Shown one piece after another: positions 25,646 to 34,975 of a stretch of DNA of 64,000 bases. Location of the stretch: contig VRMN01000003.1 of NCBI GenBank assembly GCA_008690995.1, positions 1,426,001 through 1,490,000 on the forward strand. Direction: 5' to 3'. Made by a program: the position numbers and the translations under genes. How positions within the stretch are numbered: the stretch's first letter is position 1; the number at the start of each line of letters is the position of its first letter. Source of the DNA: Porphyridium purpureum. Taxonomy: Eukaryota > Rhodophyta > Bangiophyceae > Porphyridiales > Porphyridiaceae. Below the pieces are notes generated by a model that was given only the letters and a program-made list of their open reading frames with translations, ran no database searches and was not told the origin of the DNA.

Positions 25646-28150
25646 ATGGAGCTTGCGTATCACTGCGCGACGCCTGTCACGCTGGCAGGCGGCGGCAGCA
25701 GGAGCGAGGACAGAATGGGTGCGAGCGCGAAACTGAGAAGCATGCGGAGCACGAGAAGGGCCAGCGTCTTGCGCTCATCGTTCGCTGCTGCCCTGCGCTT
25801 TAAGCATAGGCGTGCGGAGTCTCGAACTTCCACTTGCTCGCCCCTGTTGGCAACGGCTTCCCCGTCGTCCTCATCTTCATCTTCTGCGTCTTCATGGAAT
25901 GACATTGAGCTCGAATCGGTGCTGAAGGCGAGGTCCATGGCAAAGTCGGGCAACGCTAGGCCTTCCTCCTCATCGTCATCATCATTGCCGTCTTCAGTGT
26001 CGGCATCAGCCTCTGGAAACGGCACCGTAAAAGCCGAGCATGAAGCATCGGATGGTGTGCAAGCCGCTGCGCCTGTCACGGACTGGAACCCTAGCGATTT
26101 CGCAGAAACGCGCGGTGGGCTCGAACAGGACAGTGCGACCGGATTCAGCATATCGTCGGATGCGCTCAGCGCGAGTGCCGTGGCCTCGTCGATAACAACG
26201 CCGGTTCCAAGCATGCCGAGAAAGGCGATTCCGGTCCGAAGGGCACAGGAGCCCCCTTCACCAAATCCAATGGGGAGCCCGGATCTGGCTGGGCGGGCTT
26301 CGTCAAACGGCGTCCCTCCTCAGCTCGAGCTCTCCAATGCGTCAGACGAAATGGAAAAGGGCTGGTCAAAAAGAGGCACCTCGCTGGCGTGGGTTCGCGC
26401 GCTGGAGGTCTGGGGATTTTTCTTGAAATTTCTCTTTGCCGAGCTCAAGTTGCGGAAGAAGACCGTCGAGGAACGCGCAAAAGCGCGCGAAATACTTTCG
26501 GTCACACTGCGGAAAGGACTGCTGGCCCTAGGACCGACCTTCATTAAGGTTGGTCAGCTTCTGTCAACGCGAGTGGATATTATTCCGGAGCAATACGTGA
26601 AAGAGCTTTGCCTGCTTCAGGACCGCGTGCCGGGCTTTTCTGCAGAACGGGCACGTAGTATTATCGTGAATGACTTGGGAGTCGAGGCAGACGAGCTCTT
26701 TGACAGTTTTGACAGTCAGCCAATCGCGGCTGCCTCGCTTGGCCAAGTGCACCGGGCAGTGTATCGAGGCCGCGAAGTGGTCGTGAAAATACAGCGGGCG
26801 GGGCTGAAGGAACTTTTTGATATGGACTTGAAAAACCTCAAGTTATTGGCCGTGCTGCTGGACAAGATTGACCCGAAAACGGATGGCGCGGACCGAAACT
26901 GGGTGGGCATTTATGACGAATCAGCCAAGTTACTGTACCAAGAAATCGACTATGAACTGGAGGCGGAAAACGCGAAACGTTTCGCGTACAACTTTCGGGA
27001 TATTGAATGGGTGAAGGTCCCGGAAGTGTTTGAGGAGGCCTCGGCCGCACGAGTGTTGACGTTGGAGTACTGTCCAGGCGTGAAGACGAGTGACGTGGAA
27101 GGTATCAAAAGGCTGGGGCTTGACCCGGTGAAAATTGCCGCGCGCTCGGGTGAGTCTTACTTGAACCAATTGCTGCGACACGGCTTCTTTCATTGCGACC
27201 CGCACCCAGGAAACGTGGCCGTGGATTCGACTGCGGGCGGTAGACTAGTGTACTACGATTTTGGTATGATGGCAGAGCTCGAGCCTCGCGTCAAGCGGGG
27301 CCTTGTGGAGCTTGTGTTCGGTGTCTTTGAAGGCAGCTCAAAGGAAGTTTGTGACGCCCTAGAGAAGATGGGCGTGCTTCGGCCCAATGTGGACCGAGTC
27401 TCGGTCGAGAAAGTGGGTCGGTTTTTCCTCGACGCATTTCGCTCCGTGAGTGTCATGCCCAAAATGAGTAATGATCCGGCCAAGCAGAAGGCAATTGTAG
27501 CCGAAAAGATGACTTCGAGGCTGTCGACTATTGGAAGTGACTTACTAACACTCACCGATGACGCGCCGTTTCGCTTCCCGGCAACCTTTACTTTTGTCTT
27601 TCGAGCCTTTACGACGCTCGAGGGAATCGGCAAGACTTTGGACCCATCTTACGATTTGACTCGGATCGCACAGCCTTATTTGAAGGATCTGCTGGACTTG
27701 AAAGATGGGTCGGCATTTGTGTCGATCGCGAAGTCCTGGCAGAAGCGGTTGGGCTGGAGATGGGAGGATATCAAATCCTTGGTCCAGGCGCCGCGCCGTG
27801 TTGCCTATGTGTCGCAGACGCTCGAGAAAATGGAACAGGGTGACTTGAAAGTACGCGTGCGCGCGTTGGAGAACGAGCAGAGCTTCAAGAGAGTGACGGC
27901 GCTTCTGGAAGTTCTCGGGACAGCGCTGATCACTAGTCTGTTTCTGAATGCGGCCTTGATGTTTTCGGTTTCGTCTGGCACTGCGACATTGGTGACCAGT
28001 GCCAGTTCTGGTGCAGTGGCCCAGCGCTTCACCCGCTGCGCCAAACTAATGTGGATTCTCGCGTTCCTGACGGGCGCGCGAACGTTGATTTCAATTTTTA
28101 AGGTCGCTGGCATCGACAAGAAGCAGAAGCGATTCAGTGGGAACACCTAG
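25646..28150 (+). CDS. ABC1K/UbiB atypical kinase, ABC1K8-like, plastid
   Basis: An 834-residue ABC1 (UbiB/COQ8) family kinase. Residues 1 to about 250 are a Ser-rich plastid-type leader and linker. The kinase core shows FIKVGQLLSTR (family KxGQ), AAASLGQVHRA (the Ala-rich nucleotide loop that replaces the glycine loop), VVVKIQR, HCDPHPGN and YYDFGMM. It most resembles plant ABC1K8 (OSA1), for example FDMDLKNLK and LYQEIDYELEAEN. Two hydrophobic segments near the C-terminus (ALITSLFLNAALMF; LMWILAFLTGARTLI) anchor it. Family members support prenylquinone and lipid metabolism or stress responses in plastids. The exact substrate is unknown. The ATG at 25646 was chosen because the frame upstream starts only with TTG. 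Confidence 0.9.
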   Translation: MELAYHCATPVTLAGGGSRSEDRMGASAKLRSMRSTRRASVLRSSFAAALRFKHRRAESRTSTCSPLLATASPSSSSSSSASSWNDIELESVLKARSMAKSGNARPSSSSSSSLPSSVSASASGNGTVKAEHEASDGVQAAAPVTDWNPSDFAETRGGLEQDSATGFSISSDALSASAVASSITTPVPSMPRKAIPVRRAQEPPSPNPMGSPDLAGRASSNGVPPQLELSNASDEMEKGWSKRGTSLAWVRALEVWGFFLKFLFAELKLRKKTVEERAKAREILSVTLRKGLLALGPTFIKVGQLLSTRVDIIPEQYVKELCLLQDRVPGFSAERARSIIVNDLGVEADELFDSFDSQPIAAASLGQVHRAVYRGREVVVKIQRAGLKELFDMDLKNLKLLAVLLDKIDPKTDGADRNWVGIYDESAKLLYQEIDYELEAENAKRFAYNFRDIEWVKVPEVFEEASAARVLTLEYCPGVKTSDVEGIKRLGLDPVKIAARSGESYLNQLLRHGFFHCDPHPGNVAVDSTAGGRLVYYDFGMMAELEPRVKRGLVELVFGVFEGSSKEVCDALEKMGVLRPNVDRVSVEKVGRFFLDAFRSVSVMPKMSNDPAKQKAIVAEKMTSRLSTIGSDLLTLTDDAPFRFPATFTFVFRAFTTLEGIGKTLDPSYDLTRIAQPYLKDLLDLKDGSAFVSIAKSWQKRLGWRWEDIKSLVQAPRRVAYVSQTLEKMEQGDLKVRVRALENEQSFKRVTALLEVLGTALITSLFLNAALMFSVSSGTATLVTSASSGAVAQRFTRCAKLMWILAFLTGARTLISIFKVAGIDKKQKRFSGNT

Positions 28151-28615
28151 AGATTTGTGCCGCGATGTATAGACATTCACTTTGCAGGTAGAAGTATGTA
28201 AAAGGTAATGGACTCTTAGATGAATTCTCCTTGGCGGATGAGTGCTCTCACTGGCGAACCAAGTACGAGGCCAGATGACCTGCGGCTTCTGGCGAGACAT
28301 GCTCGTCTAATAAGCTTGCAAGAAGTCACGAGGATGATTGGAGGATCACTGAACGCGAATCGTTCGAGGCGAAATCCCTGCCTCGGAAATCTGAATGAAC
28401 CTCGGCCGCGATGAATGCCGAATGGCGGCAGCGGATGAAGCGCAGCGGGTTAGCAAGGTTTGCGGATGATGTGCGCGCACTCCAATACTCACGGTGTCCC
28501 CTGCTGTCCCTGAGATCTGAACGTACAAAGCAAAGCATTTAGCGAGATGTGCTCCAACGCTCAGGGTACACGACGCACAAAAGGAAGACAAGAGCTAAAA
28601 TCACATTCTTTATCT
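28151..28615. other. Convergent spacer ABC1K / uL3
   Basis: A 465 bp spacer between converging genes. Short frames on both strands are unremarkable. Nothing recognised; presumably 3' UTRs. Confidence 0.5.
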
Positions 28616-29779
28616 TTAAGCGGAGGACTTCATTGAACCCAAAAACTTGGCCTTCTCCTCCGATGTCTGCCAGCGTCCATGGCCCATCTTGCTGCTTGTG
28701 TCGATAAATTTGAGGTTGATCTCCTCCAATGCGTTGCGGCTCGTCTGCGGAATGAGGGACTTTCGCAGCACAACCATTCGCTTCCTAATTCCAACGCATG
28801 AGCCACGGATCATCACAAAGTCCTCGTTCACCCTACCATAATGAGGGAAACCACCCATCGGAGTGATTGCCTTCTCAGTGAGATCAAAGTCGGTGATCGC
28901 ATTCTTTGTATCTTCTCCTTTGCCCACGCGGAATACCTTCAGGTTGATCTGAGTGCGGTGGTGGTATCCATTCTGACCAGCGCGCGGAGTCTGGTAAGAC
29001 ACTCGAGCGGGATGCCATGCACCAATGCAAGCCACCTTTCGCAGACCGCGATGCGTCTTGCGCGGCAGGCGCGTTACGCCCCATCGAGTGATGACGCCCT
29101 CAAAGCCCTTACCCTTTGTGATACCGATCGCGTCAATCATCTCATCCTTGGAGAAGACTGCGTCCACTGGAACGGTCTTCTCGAACAAGCCCTGCGCAAA
29201 CTCGAGCTTGTCTGATACTGAGCCACCATTTACCTGGATCTCCATCACGTGCGCCTTCTTCTGTCGCAGTTTGAGCTTGCGCATCTGAGTGTGCACAAGC
29301 ACGCGCACAATCTGGCAGTGCTTCTTGATCATCTCAATATCCTGAGTCACGTTGCCCTTTTCACCATACTTTGCCTTTGCGTATTTGGTGAATGCCTTTT
29401 TCTTCGACTTGTACCAGTTCTTGTAGCACACGCGGCGGAATTCGTCGTTCAGATGCTCAGCAAAGACTGTCTTGAGTGCGCGCAGGCCACGCGGTGTCTC
29501 CACGTACCCGACCAGCCCGACCACGACCACTGGCGGCGCTTCAAGAATCGTCACGGCGTCGACGACTTCTTTCTTGTGCACCTTGGACCCCGGCTTATCG
29601 ACGTCACGCACCACGTGCGTCATTCCGGCCTTGTACACCGGGAACGCCGTCAGCGCGCATTTCTTCGACGGGTCGTCCTTCGGGAACGTCTTGACCTTTC
29701 CGTGCGACCTGCGGCAGCGCTTGCGCGGCAGAAATCCCAGCGATCCGTGTCGCGGGCGCTCAAACTTGCGATGCGACAT
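28616..29779 (-). CDS. RPL3: Cytosolic 60S ribosomal protein uL3 (RPL3)
   Basis: A 387-residue uL3, the same length as the yeast protein. It begins [20 protein letters not shown] and includes [16 protein letters not shown], the W-finger neighbourhood [20 protein letters not shown] and AWHPARVSY, and the internal [13 protein letters not shown]. It is part of the peptidyl-transferase-proximal region of the large subunit. The sense-strand leader is strongly purine-rich for about 110 bp. A telo-box and two ACCCT-containing direct repeats lie 200-250 bp upstream. The gene is divergent from mitochondrial uL4, an unrelated compartment but the same functional class. Confidence 0.97.
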   Translation of the reverse strand: MSHRKFERPRHGSLGFLPRKRCRRSHGKVKTFPKDDPSKKCALTAFPVYKAGMTHVVRDVDKPGSKVHKKEVVDAVTILEAPPVVVVGLVGYVETPRGLRALKTVFAEHLNDEFRRVCYKNWYKSKKKAFTKYAKAKYGEKGNVTQDIEMIKKHCQIVRVLVHTQMRKLKLRQKKAHVMEIQVNGGSVSDKLEFAQGLFEKTVPVDAVFSKDEMIDAIGITKGKGFEGVITRWGVTRLPRKTHRGLRKVACIGAWHPARVSYQTPRAGQNGYHHRTQINLKVFRVGKGEDTKNAITDFDLTEKAITPMGGFPHYGRVNEDFVMIRGSCVGIRKRMVVLRKSLIPQTSRNALEEINLKFIDTSSKMGHGRWQTSEEKAKFLGSMKSSA

Positions 29780-29977
29780 CTTATCCCTGTCCTCACTGTC
29801 TTCCGCACACTCCCCGTTCTCACCTCACCTTCCCCCTCTCCTATCCTTCAAACCTTCTCACCCCACCCTTATTGTCCCGCCGGCGTCTCTCCATCTAAAA
29901 CACACTCGTTTCATTGAAAGAAAGAAAAGTCACTTTCGTTCGTAGCGCCTGTCTGGGGGTTTTGGACGCCGTGCCCA

Positions 29978-30027
29978 ACCCTCGTTCTAACTGAGTATGG
30001 ACCCTCATTCTAACCATGCTAGGGTTT
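29978..30027. promoter_or_regulatory. Direct repeat plus telo-box between uL3 and uL4m
   Basis: A 14-bp sequence ACCCTCRTTCTAAC occurs at 29978-29991 and 30001-30014 with one mismatch. TAGGGTTT (a reversed telo-box) is at 30020-30027. The group lies about 200-250 bp upstream of RPL3 and about 100-150 bp upstream of uL4m. Confidence 0.45.
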
Positions 30028-30129
30028 GAATCCGTTTGCTCGGTTGTCGCGAAAGGTGAAGGAGGAAGCTAGCATCGAAGACGTGTCGACCACACGGCGC
30101 GTGTGGAGCTGCATTTCCAGCGACACGGC

Positions 30130-31161
30130 ATGCGTTCGATCGTCGCCGCGAGCTGCATGCGGCAGCTGTCTGGACAGCATGCTTCGCGCGGGGGAGGCCG
30201 GGGCTTGACCCGTCGCTTCGAGCTGACGAGCAGTATTTATAATTGGGCGTGTGGAAAGGGCGCCGTACAATGCAGATCGATTAGTGGAACGGGCGCGTGC
30301 TTGGTGGCCAGAAAACTTCCGGCAAAGCCATCTTTCTCCGCTCCACTTGTAGGGGAATCTGCTGCGGTCAGGTCGCGTAGCATGGTTGGGAAGCTCGTGC
30401 AGAGCGTGCAGCCTGATAGTGCCGTGACGCTTTCCGTGCCGGGGGTTGAGGAGCAAGCCATGCGGATGCGCTTCGACATCCCGGACTGGGCCGGGGCGGA
30501 CCGTGAGGCGCTGATTTACAAATCAGTCACTGATTTCACACCGATCGGATTGACCATGATTTCGGGACGGCTCTTCAATGCGCCCGTGCGTCCCGATATC
30601 GTGCACGAGGTCGTGGTCTGGCAGCTCGCAAAGCGGCGCGCCGGAACTGCAAAGCAAAAAGGGCGCTCGGAGGTGCATTACTCGACGCGTAAACTGCGGC
30701 CGCAAAAGGGAACAGGACGAGCGCGACTGGGCTCGCGTGGCGCCATGCATTTGGTGGGTGGCGGGCGCGCTCATCCAAAGCGCCCGCGCAATTTTGACTA
30801 TCCGCTTCCCGTACCATTTAGACGGAATGGGCTGCGCTCGGTTTTGACGACAAAGTATGCGTCTGGGCATCTCTGGATTGTGGAGAACTGCGATATTCCT
30901 GAAGTGAACTCACTCATTCTTGAGGACGCGTTTGTCAAGTTGGGGTGGGAGTCTGTGATGATATGTGACTGGAATGCCAACGGTGAAAGGAATGTCACCA
31001 CCAACACAGACTTGGCGCAGTTGCCTATGGAGAATGTACTCATGATCAAGCCGGAAGGCCTGAATGTATACGATTTATTGAGTTTTGACCATGTCGTTCT
31101 GACTTTGCCGGCCCTGCACAAACTTGAAGAGCGATACACCATGCACAACGAGTTGTATTAG
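30130..31161 (+). CDS. Mitochondrial large-subunit ribosomal protein uL4m
   Basis: A 343-residue uL4 with a long basic presequence (about 110 residues, Arg/Ser-rich, MRSIVAASCMRQLSG...). The conserved uL4 extended loop is present: YSTRKLRPQKGTGRARLGS, then GRAHPKRPRNFDYPLP. The Rossmann-like C-terminal half carries LWIVENCDIPEVNS and VYDLLSFDHVVLT. Mitochondrial rather than plastid targeting is inferred: red algal plastid uL4 is usually plastid-encoded, and the C-terminal extension is of the mitochondrial type. The first frame start is GTG at 30103; the ATG at 30130 is used. Confidence 0.88.
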   Translation: MRSIVAASCMRQLSGQHASRGGGRGLTRRFELTSSIYNWACGKGAVQCRSISGTGACLVARKLPAKPSFSAPLVGESAAVRSRSMVGKLVQSVQPDSAVTLSVPGVEEQAMRMRFDIPDWAGADREALIYKSVTDFTPIGLTMISGRLFNAPVRPDIVHEVVVWQLAKRRAGTAKQKGRSEVHYSTRKLRPQKGTGRARLGSRGAMHLVGGGRAHPKRPRNFDYPLPVPFRRNGLRSVLTTKYASGHLWIVENCDIPEVNSLILEDAFVKLGWESVMICDWNANGERNVTTNTDLAQLPMENVLMIKPEGLNVYDLLSFDHVVLTLPALHKLEERYTMHNELY

Positions 31162-31459
31162 CAATCTGTAAAGCCAGTGAGTTCGCGCGCCATAATGTTT
31201 ATTGTAAACGCTCAGAACATTTACTGTCCCGTCTCAGAGAATGGGCAAACGTGGAGTGGATCGAGTCATTCGAGTAGGACCTTGTTTACATGTGCAATTT
31301 GAATTTGCGCGGTAATGACAAACAACTAGATAGAAAATTGATCGCACATGAATTGCTTGGACTTCGCCGAGCATAACCAGCCGCGTACTGCCTCGTCATC
31401 CTGACCAAGCATGACCTTGCACACGCTTTGCCAAACAATGTTGGGGTTTACAAAAGCCC

Positions 31460-32083
31460 TCAGTCGAATTCAAAATTCGGCCGCTCGTCGGAAGCCAAAT
31501 GTCCTCTGGGAGACCGCGAGCGGGCCGCCTGCTGGCGATTCTGCATTTGCGACTGCGCGTCGAGCTCGGCGTCGTGCATTCTGCGCGAGAACGGGCTGCT
31601 GAGCGTCTCAAATGCTCGCAGAATGCGTTCGAACGAACCGTCTTCCTTTTTCGTTCGGTCTGGATGGTGCAGAAAGGCCATCCTCCGATACGCAGCCCTT
31701 ATTTCAGCCGCCGACGCGTCGCGAGCCACCTGCAGCGTTTGGTAACAATCCACGACGCGTTCACGTTCCGCTGCTAGATTACGCGGGGACGTACTGTGAC
31801 CATCTGCAAATCTACCACGCTCACTCTTGCGCCACCCTTCGTATTCAAACACGCCCCCTCGCCAGCTGTTCCCGTGGTCCTTGATGTGCGTCCTGAACGA
31901 GCCGCCCCAAGCACTCGATGCGCCATGGTATCGCCCGCGCGCCACCTGCTCCTCTTCTGCCTCCGCGGCGCAGCACACTATATCGCCATGCGCGCGCACA
32001 TGCGGCCTGGAGCTTCTGCTGCCTCGCGAGGCCTGAAAAGGCGCTCCGCCGCTGATGAACAAGAGCGCACGCGTGCCTTCCAT
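31460..32083 (-). CDS. J-domain (DnaJ-like) protein
   Basis: A 207-residue protein with a J domain at about residues 110-175: CYQTLQVARDASAAEIRAAY and RRMAFLHHPDRTKKEDGSFE, with the HPD tripeptide needed to stimulate Hsp70 ATPase intact. The helix IV equivalent ends in SRRMHDAEL. No zinc finger or client-binding domain follows, so it is a class III J protein. The N-terminal 100 residues are Arg/Ser/Gly-rich with few acids at the very start, consistent with an organelle presequence. Compartment not resolved. The gene is divergent from the four-TM gene with about 166 bp between preferred ATGs. Confidence 0.85.
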   Translation of the reverse strand: MEGTRALLFISGGAPFQASRGSRSSRPHVRAHGDIVCCAAEAEEEQVARGRYHGASSAWGGSFRTHIKDHGNSWRGGVFEYEGWRKSERGRFADGHSTSPRNLAAERERVVDCYQTLQVARDASAAEIRAAYRRMAFLHHPDRTKKEDGSFERILRAFETLSSPFSRRMHDAELDAQSQMQNRQQAARSRSPRGHLASDERPNFEFD

Positions 32084-32249
32084 CGTGAAGAGCTTCGCAA
32101 GTCCGACCCGTCGCCAGTGTCAAGCGACAAGGCAATTCCCTTTCCACAGAACGTCTAACAAAGCAGTGTGGTTTTGTTGTAACGACGGGAGGTTTCGAAA
32201 CAATCAGACGGCAGGTTTGGAGGGTCAGACAGAGCGGAAGGAGCCGTTC

Positions 32250-33269
32250 ATGCCCATGATGGCGTCCGAAGAGCGTTTGCCGGTGATGGATTCAAGCAGT
32301 CAGCGCGTGTCTCGACAGGGAACGCTCAGGAACCGCGGCAGAACGGGCTCGGGCCTTGGGGCGAGCGCGCTTGGGCCTCTGTCCGGCAGTTCGAGTTATG
32401 TCACGCTGTCGGATTCTGTGACGCCAAGCAATGAAATGCACTTCAAGCTTGAGGGGAACACGGTGCGTGACGTGGACGGCGCCGAGGTGGGCAGGATGGC
32501 ACGGCCGCCGTTCATGTCACGCGCTTGGTGGTCGAATGTTGCGCGCTGTTTCCAAGCGGTGCAGGACTCGGCTCTGTTTCACTACGCGAAACCGTTAGAG
32601 CTGCACGTCGCCATTTCGGCAATTGGCGAACTTTTCGTCATTGCCGGTTCTCTGATTGCAGGTTTCTCGCTGCAGTTTTTCGAGATTGCCGACTTGAGTC
32701 AGCTCGCGTTCAAATGGTATCTCCCAAACTCAGTCTTCATCACGTTGGCCTTCCTGAGTGGTATTGCGTGTGTGGTGGTTGCGGCCATGTTATTTATTGG
32801 GATTAGTACGGTGCCGGTGAGTCATGTGCATGTGTTTGCAAATCATATGTCCTGGTGGCTGCTTCGACCGGGAATTCTGATGGGCTTGTCGTTCGTCTTC
32901 ATGGGCGCAGCATTCACAACGATTTCGCTGCGCGCGCCATATCCTGTCGCAGCGTGGTCGTGCCTTGGAATCATTGTTTTCATTCTCGTGTTGTTGGTAT
33001 GTATCTCTTTGGAGCTTATGCAGCGCATTGTTTGTGTGCGCGACTTTGTTAAGATTGACACGCAGAGAGAAATTGCACGGAAGAAGAGAGAAATGCAGGA
33101 GCGAAAAGACTTGCTAAAGCAAAGGCGCAGAAGTGGGGCTTCGACGAAGTTCGCTCGCAAGATATCTCGCGCCAAGTTGGCCAGAAGCTTTTCAGACACT
33201 AATTTGGCGCAAAGGAGCACCGTTTCGGATGTCGAGGCGACGTCTGAAGGTCACACAAAGATGTTGTAA
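32250..33269 (+). CDS. Four-TM membrane protein, unknown
   Basis: A 339-residue protein from this ATG. Residues 1-95 are polar and Ser-rich. Four strong hydrophobic helices follow at about 128-148, 165-190, 209-232 and 238-260. A basic, probably coiled-coil tail follows (TQREIARKKREMQERKDLLK) with repeated Ser/Arg motifs. Both ends are likely cytosolic. The architecture recalls ORAI-type channels, but I see no selectivity-filter homology and do not assign it. An upstream in-frame ATG at 32055 would overlap the start of the divergent J-domain gene, so the ATG at 32250 is preferred. Two more ATGs follow within nine bases. Confidence 0.75.
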   Translation: MPMMASEERLPVMDSSSQRVSRQGTLRNRGRTGSGLGASALGPLSGSSSYVTLSDSVTPSNEMHFKLEGNTVRDVDGAEVGRMARPPFMSRAWWSNVARCFQAVQDSALFHYAKPLELHVAISAIGELFVIAGSLIAGFSLQFFEIADLSQLAFKWYLPNSVFITLAFLSGIACVVVAAMLFIGISTVPVSHVHVFANHMSWWLLRPGILMGLSFVFMGAAFTTISLRAPYPVAAWSCLGIIVFILVLLVCISLELMQRIVCVRDFVKIDTQREIARKKREMQERKDLLKQRRRSGASTKFARKISRAKLARSFSDTNLAQRSTVSDVEATSEGHTKML

Positions 33270-33931
33270 TTCTCGACATCACATGTTCGCAAATGTCATG
33301 GAGTTGACTTTTTTAAAGGGGAAACAGAGTGTTTGCAAAGGAAGTGACACTGCAGCGGTTTGACGCTCTGGGGCGGCTCAATGGCTTGTTGGCAGGAGCT
33401 GCGTGAGGGCACCTGTGCATGTCTTCACGCACGACTTTACTTCTGAGCATCTTGCGCGTATCCTCACATTGTAGTGTTGTCTTCCTAATAATATCCATTT
33501 GTTCATTCCGTTTCGTACCCTTCTTCTTCTCCTATCGTGCCTCCGTGTCGTTTCCAGCACTCAGCTCGTGTCACCACCCTGTTCCCGCGGCAGGCGCTGG
33601 AGGAAAAGGAGAAAGCCGAGCTGGTGAAAGGCTTTGACAAAATATCCTCCGTTGTAATGACCGGCTGCGCCCTTGAGTGATGTCCAAGCACAGAGCCGAG
33701 CCGTGCTCGCTACTTGTTGATTTCCTAGCCAAATCAGATTTACATATCACACCGGATGTGGCGACATTGTCTGGAAGAGGCTAATTGAACGAGCAGCTTT
33801 CGCGCGACCTTCCTCACAAGTTTGAGCTTACGACGCAAGACGATCTTGATCTGCTCAGCGTGATGTGAAAAAATCATGCACATGCACTCGCACGCGATTT
33901 TGGAATACGAAATTACGAAATTTAAAGTCGT
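33270..33931. other. Convergent spacer, four-TM gene / V-ATPase E
   Basis: A 662 bp spacer between convergent stops. Only small frames, none recognised. Unusually long for a convergent spacer here; most others are under 350 bp. Confidence 0.5.
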
Positions 33932-34588
33932 CTAGACGCTCCCGCCGAACAGCATGGTTCGAATAACCGGCAGATTTTGCTCGTACGCAATATTCAACCG
34001 GCTGGCAAACGTGTTGTCCAAGACGATGCGCCCCTCGTTGCTGGACAGAACCACGCCACCGGCTGACTTTTCATCCAAAAAGGTAGAGCCGTCAATGCTG
34101 AGCGCAACTTTCTTGCCCGTCTTGCTCGTGTACTCCTTCTCGATCTGGGGCAAAACGGCCTTGAGCAGCGGAGCATCCTCAAGTCGAACTTTGAGCACGA
34201 CCCTCTCGTCGGCCAGCGCGATGAGGCCTTGAAGTGTCGCGTCATGCAAGAACCGAGAGTACTTCTCCTTATCTTTTGAGATGGTGACGAGCTCTTCGAG
34301 CGCCCTGCCAAGCAACGCCTGCAGCTCGGCATCCATTTCCTTCAGGACCTTGAGTCGCGCCGCATTCAGCTCGGTCGAATTCTGGATCTTCTGGTAGATG
34401 GCGATCTGCTTGTTCTTCTTCTCATACTCGGCGCGAATCTTCTCGCGGGCCGCCTCGACGGCCGACAGTTTCCGGATGTTGAACTCTTCCTCAGCCTTGA
34501 CCAAGATCTCGTTTGCCTTTTCATCCGCCTCCTGTCGAATGAACGACACCATTTGCTGGATTTGCTGGCGCACTTGCTGGTCATTCAT
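33932..34588 (-). CDS. V-type proton ATPase V1 subunit E
   Basis: A 218-residue subunit E, one of the peripheral stalks that hold the V1 head against the membrane stator. The N-terminal long helix is clear (QQIQQMVSFIRQEADEKANEI, then EEEFNIRKLSAVEAAREKI). The globular C-terminus ends GRIVLDNTFASRLNIAYEQN and LPVIRTMLFGG, which is diagnostic for the family. Length is typical (about 220-230). The frame runs up to a GTG at 34618, but MNDQQVRQQ at 34588 matches the family start. The sense leader is purine-rich for about 100 bp, with GGTAC elements 270-350 bp upstream. Confidence 0.95.
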   Translation of the reverse strand: MNDQQVRQQIQQMVSFIRQEADEKANEILVKAEEEFNIRKLSAVEAAREKIRAEYEKKNKQIAIYQKIQNSTELNAARLKVLKEMDAELQALLGRALEELVTISKDKEKYSRFLHDATLQGLIALADERVVLKVRLEDAPLLKAVLPQIEKEYTSKTGKKVALSIDGSTFLDEKSAGGVVLSSNEGRIVLDNTFASRLNIAYEQNLPVIRTMLFGGSV

Positions 34589-34857
34589 GATGGGCGACGC
34601 GTTTACTCGTTCCCTCACAAACCCCCACCACGTCCTTCCTTACCCCCTTCCCCTTTCCCCTTCGCACCTTCACTCATTCCCCATCAACCCGACTCCAGCC
34701 CTCTACCGCTTTCAACGCCCCGCGCTCATCGTATCCACTTGCGTGCGCTTCCTACTAAAACAGCGCTCCTTCTTATCACCTTCATCGTCTTCATCGCCTG
34801 TTTGTGTGTGTGTGTGTTTGAGGCGTTTGGCGTGCGAGCGAAAAACAACGGACATCA

Positions 34858-34940
34858 ACTGTACCCTAGACTGGGTACAGCCGCTGTACACAGACGCATC
34901 ACGGCGGGTGTTCAGTGAATTCGGATGGGTACGGTACAGT
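34858..34940. promoter_or_regulatory. GGTACAGT cluster, V-ATPase E / MGAT5-module gene spacer
   Basis: ACTGTACC at 34858-34865 (running into CTAG), GGTACAGC at 34874-34881, GCTGTACA at 34883-34890, GGTACGGT at 34928-34935 and exact GGTACAGT at 34933-34940. AGTGAAT at 34914-34920 precedes the GGTAC pair by 7 bp. Confidence 0.6.
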
Positions 34941-34975
34941 TCCATGGTGCTGAGCTTTGTCCCAGGTTGACAGAG

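Noticed and set aside
32250-33269. Assignment of the four-TM protein as an ORAI calcium channel
   Set aside because: Only the topology is similar; no conserved TM1 sequence could be aligned.
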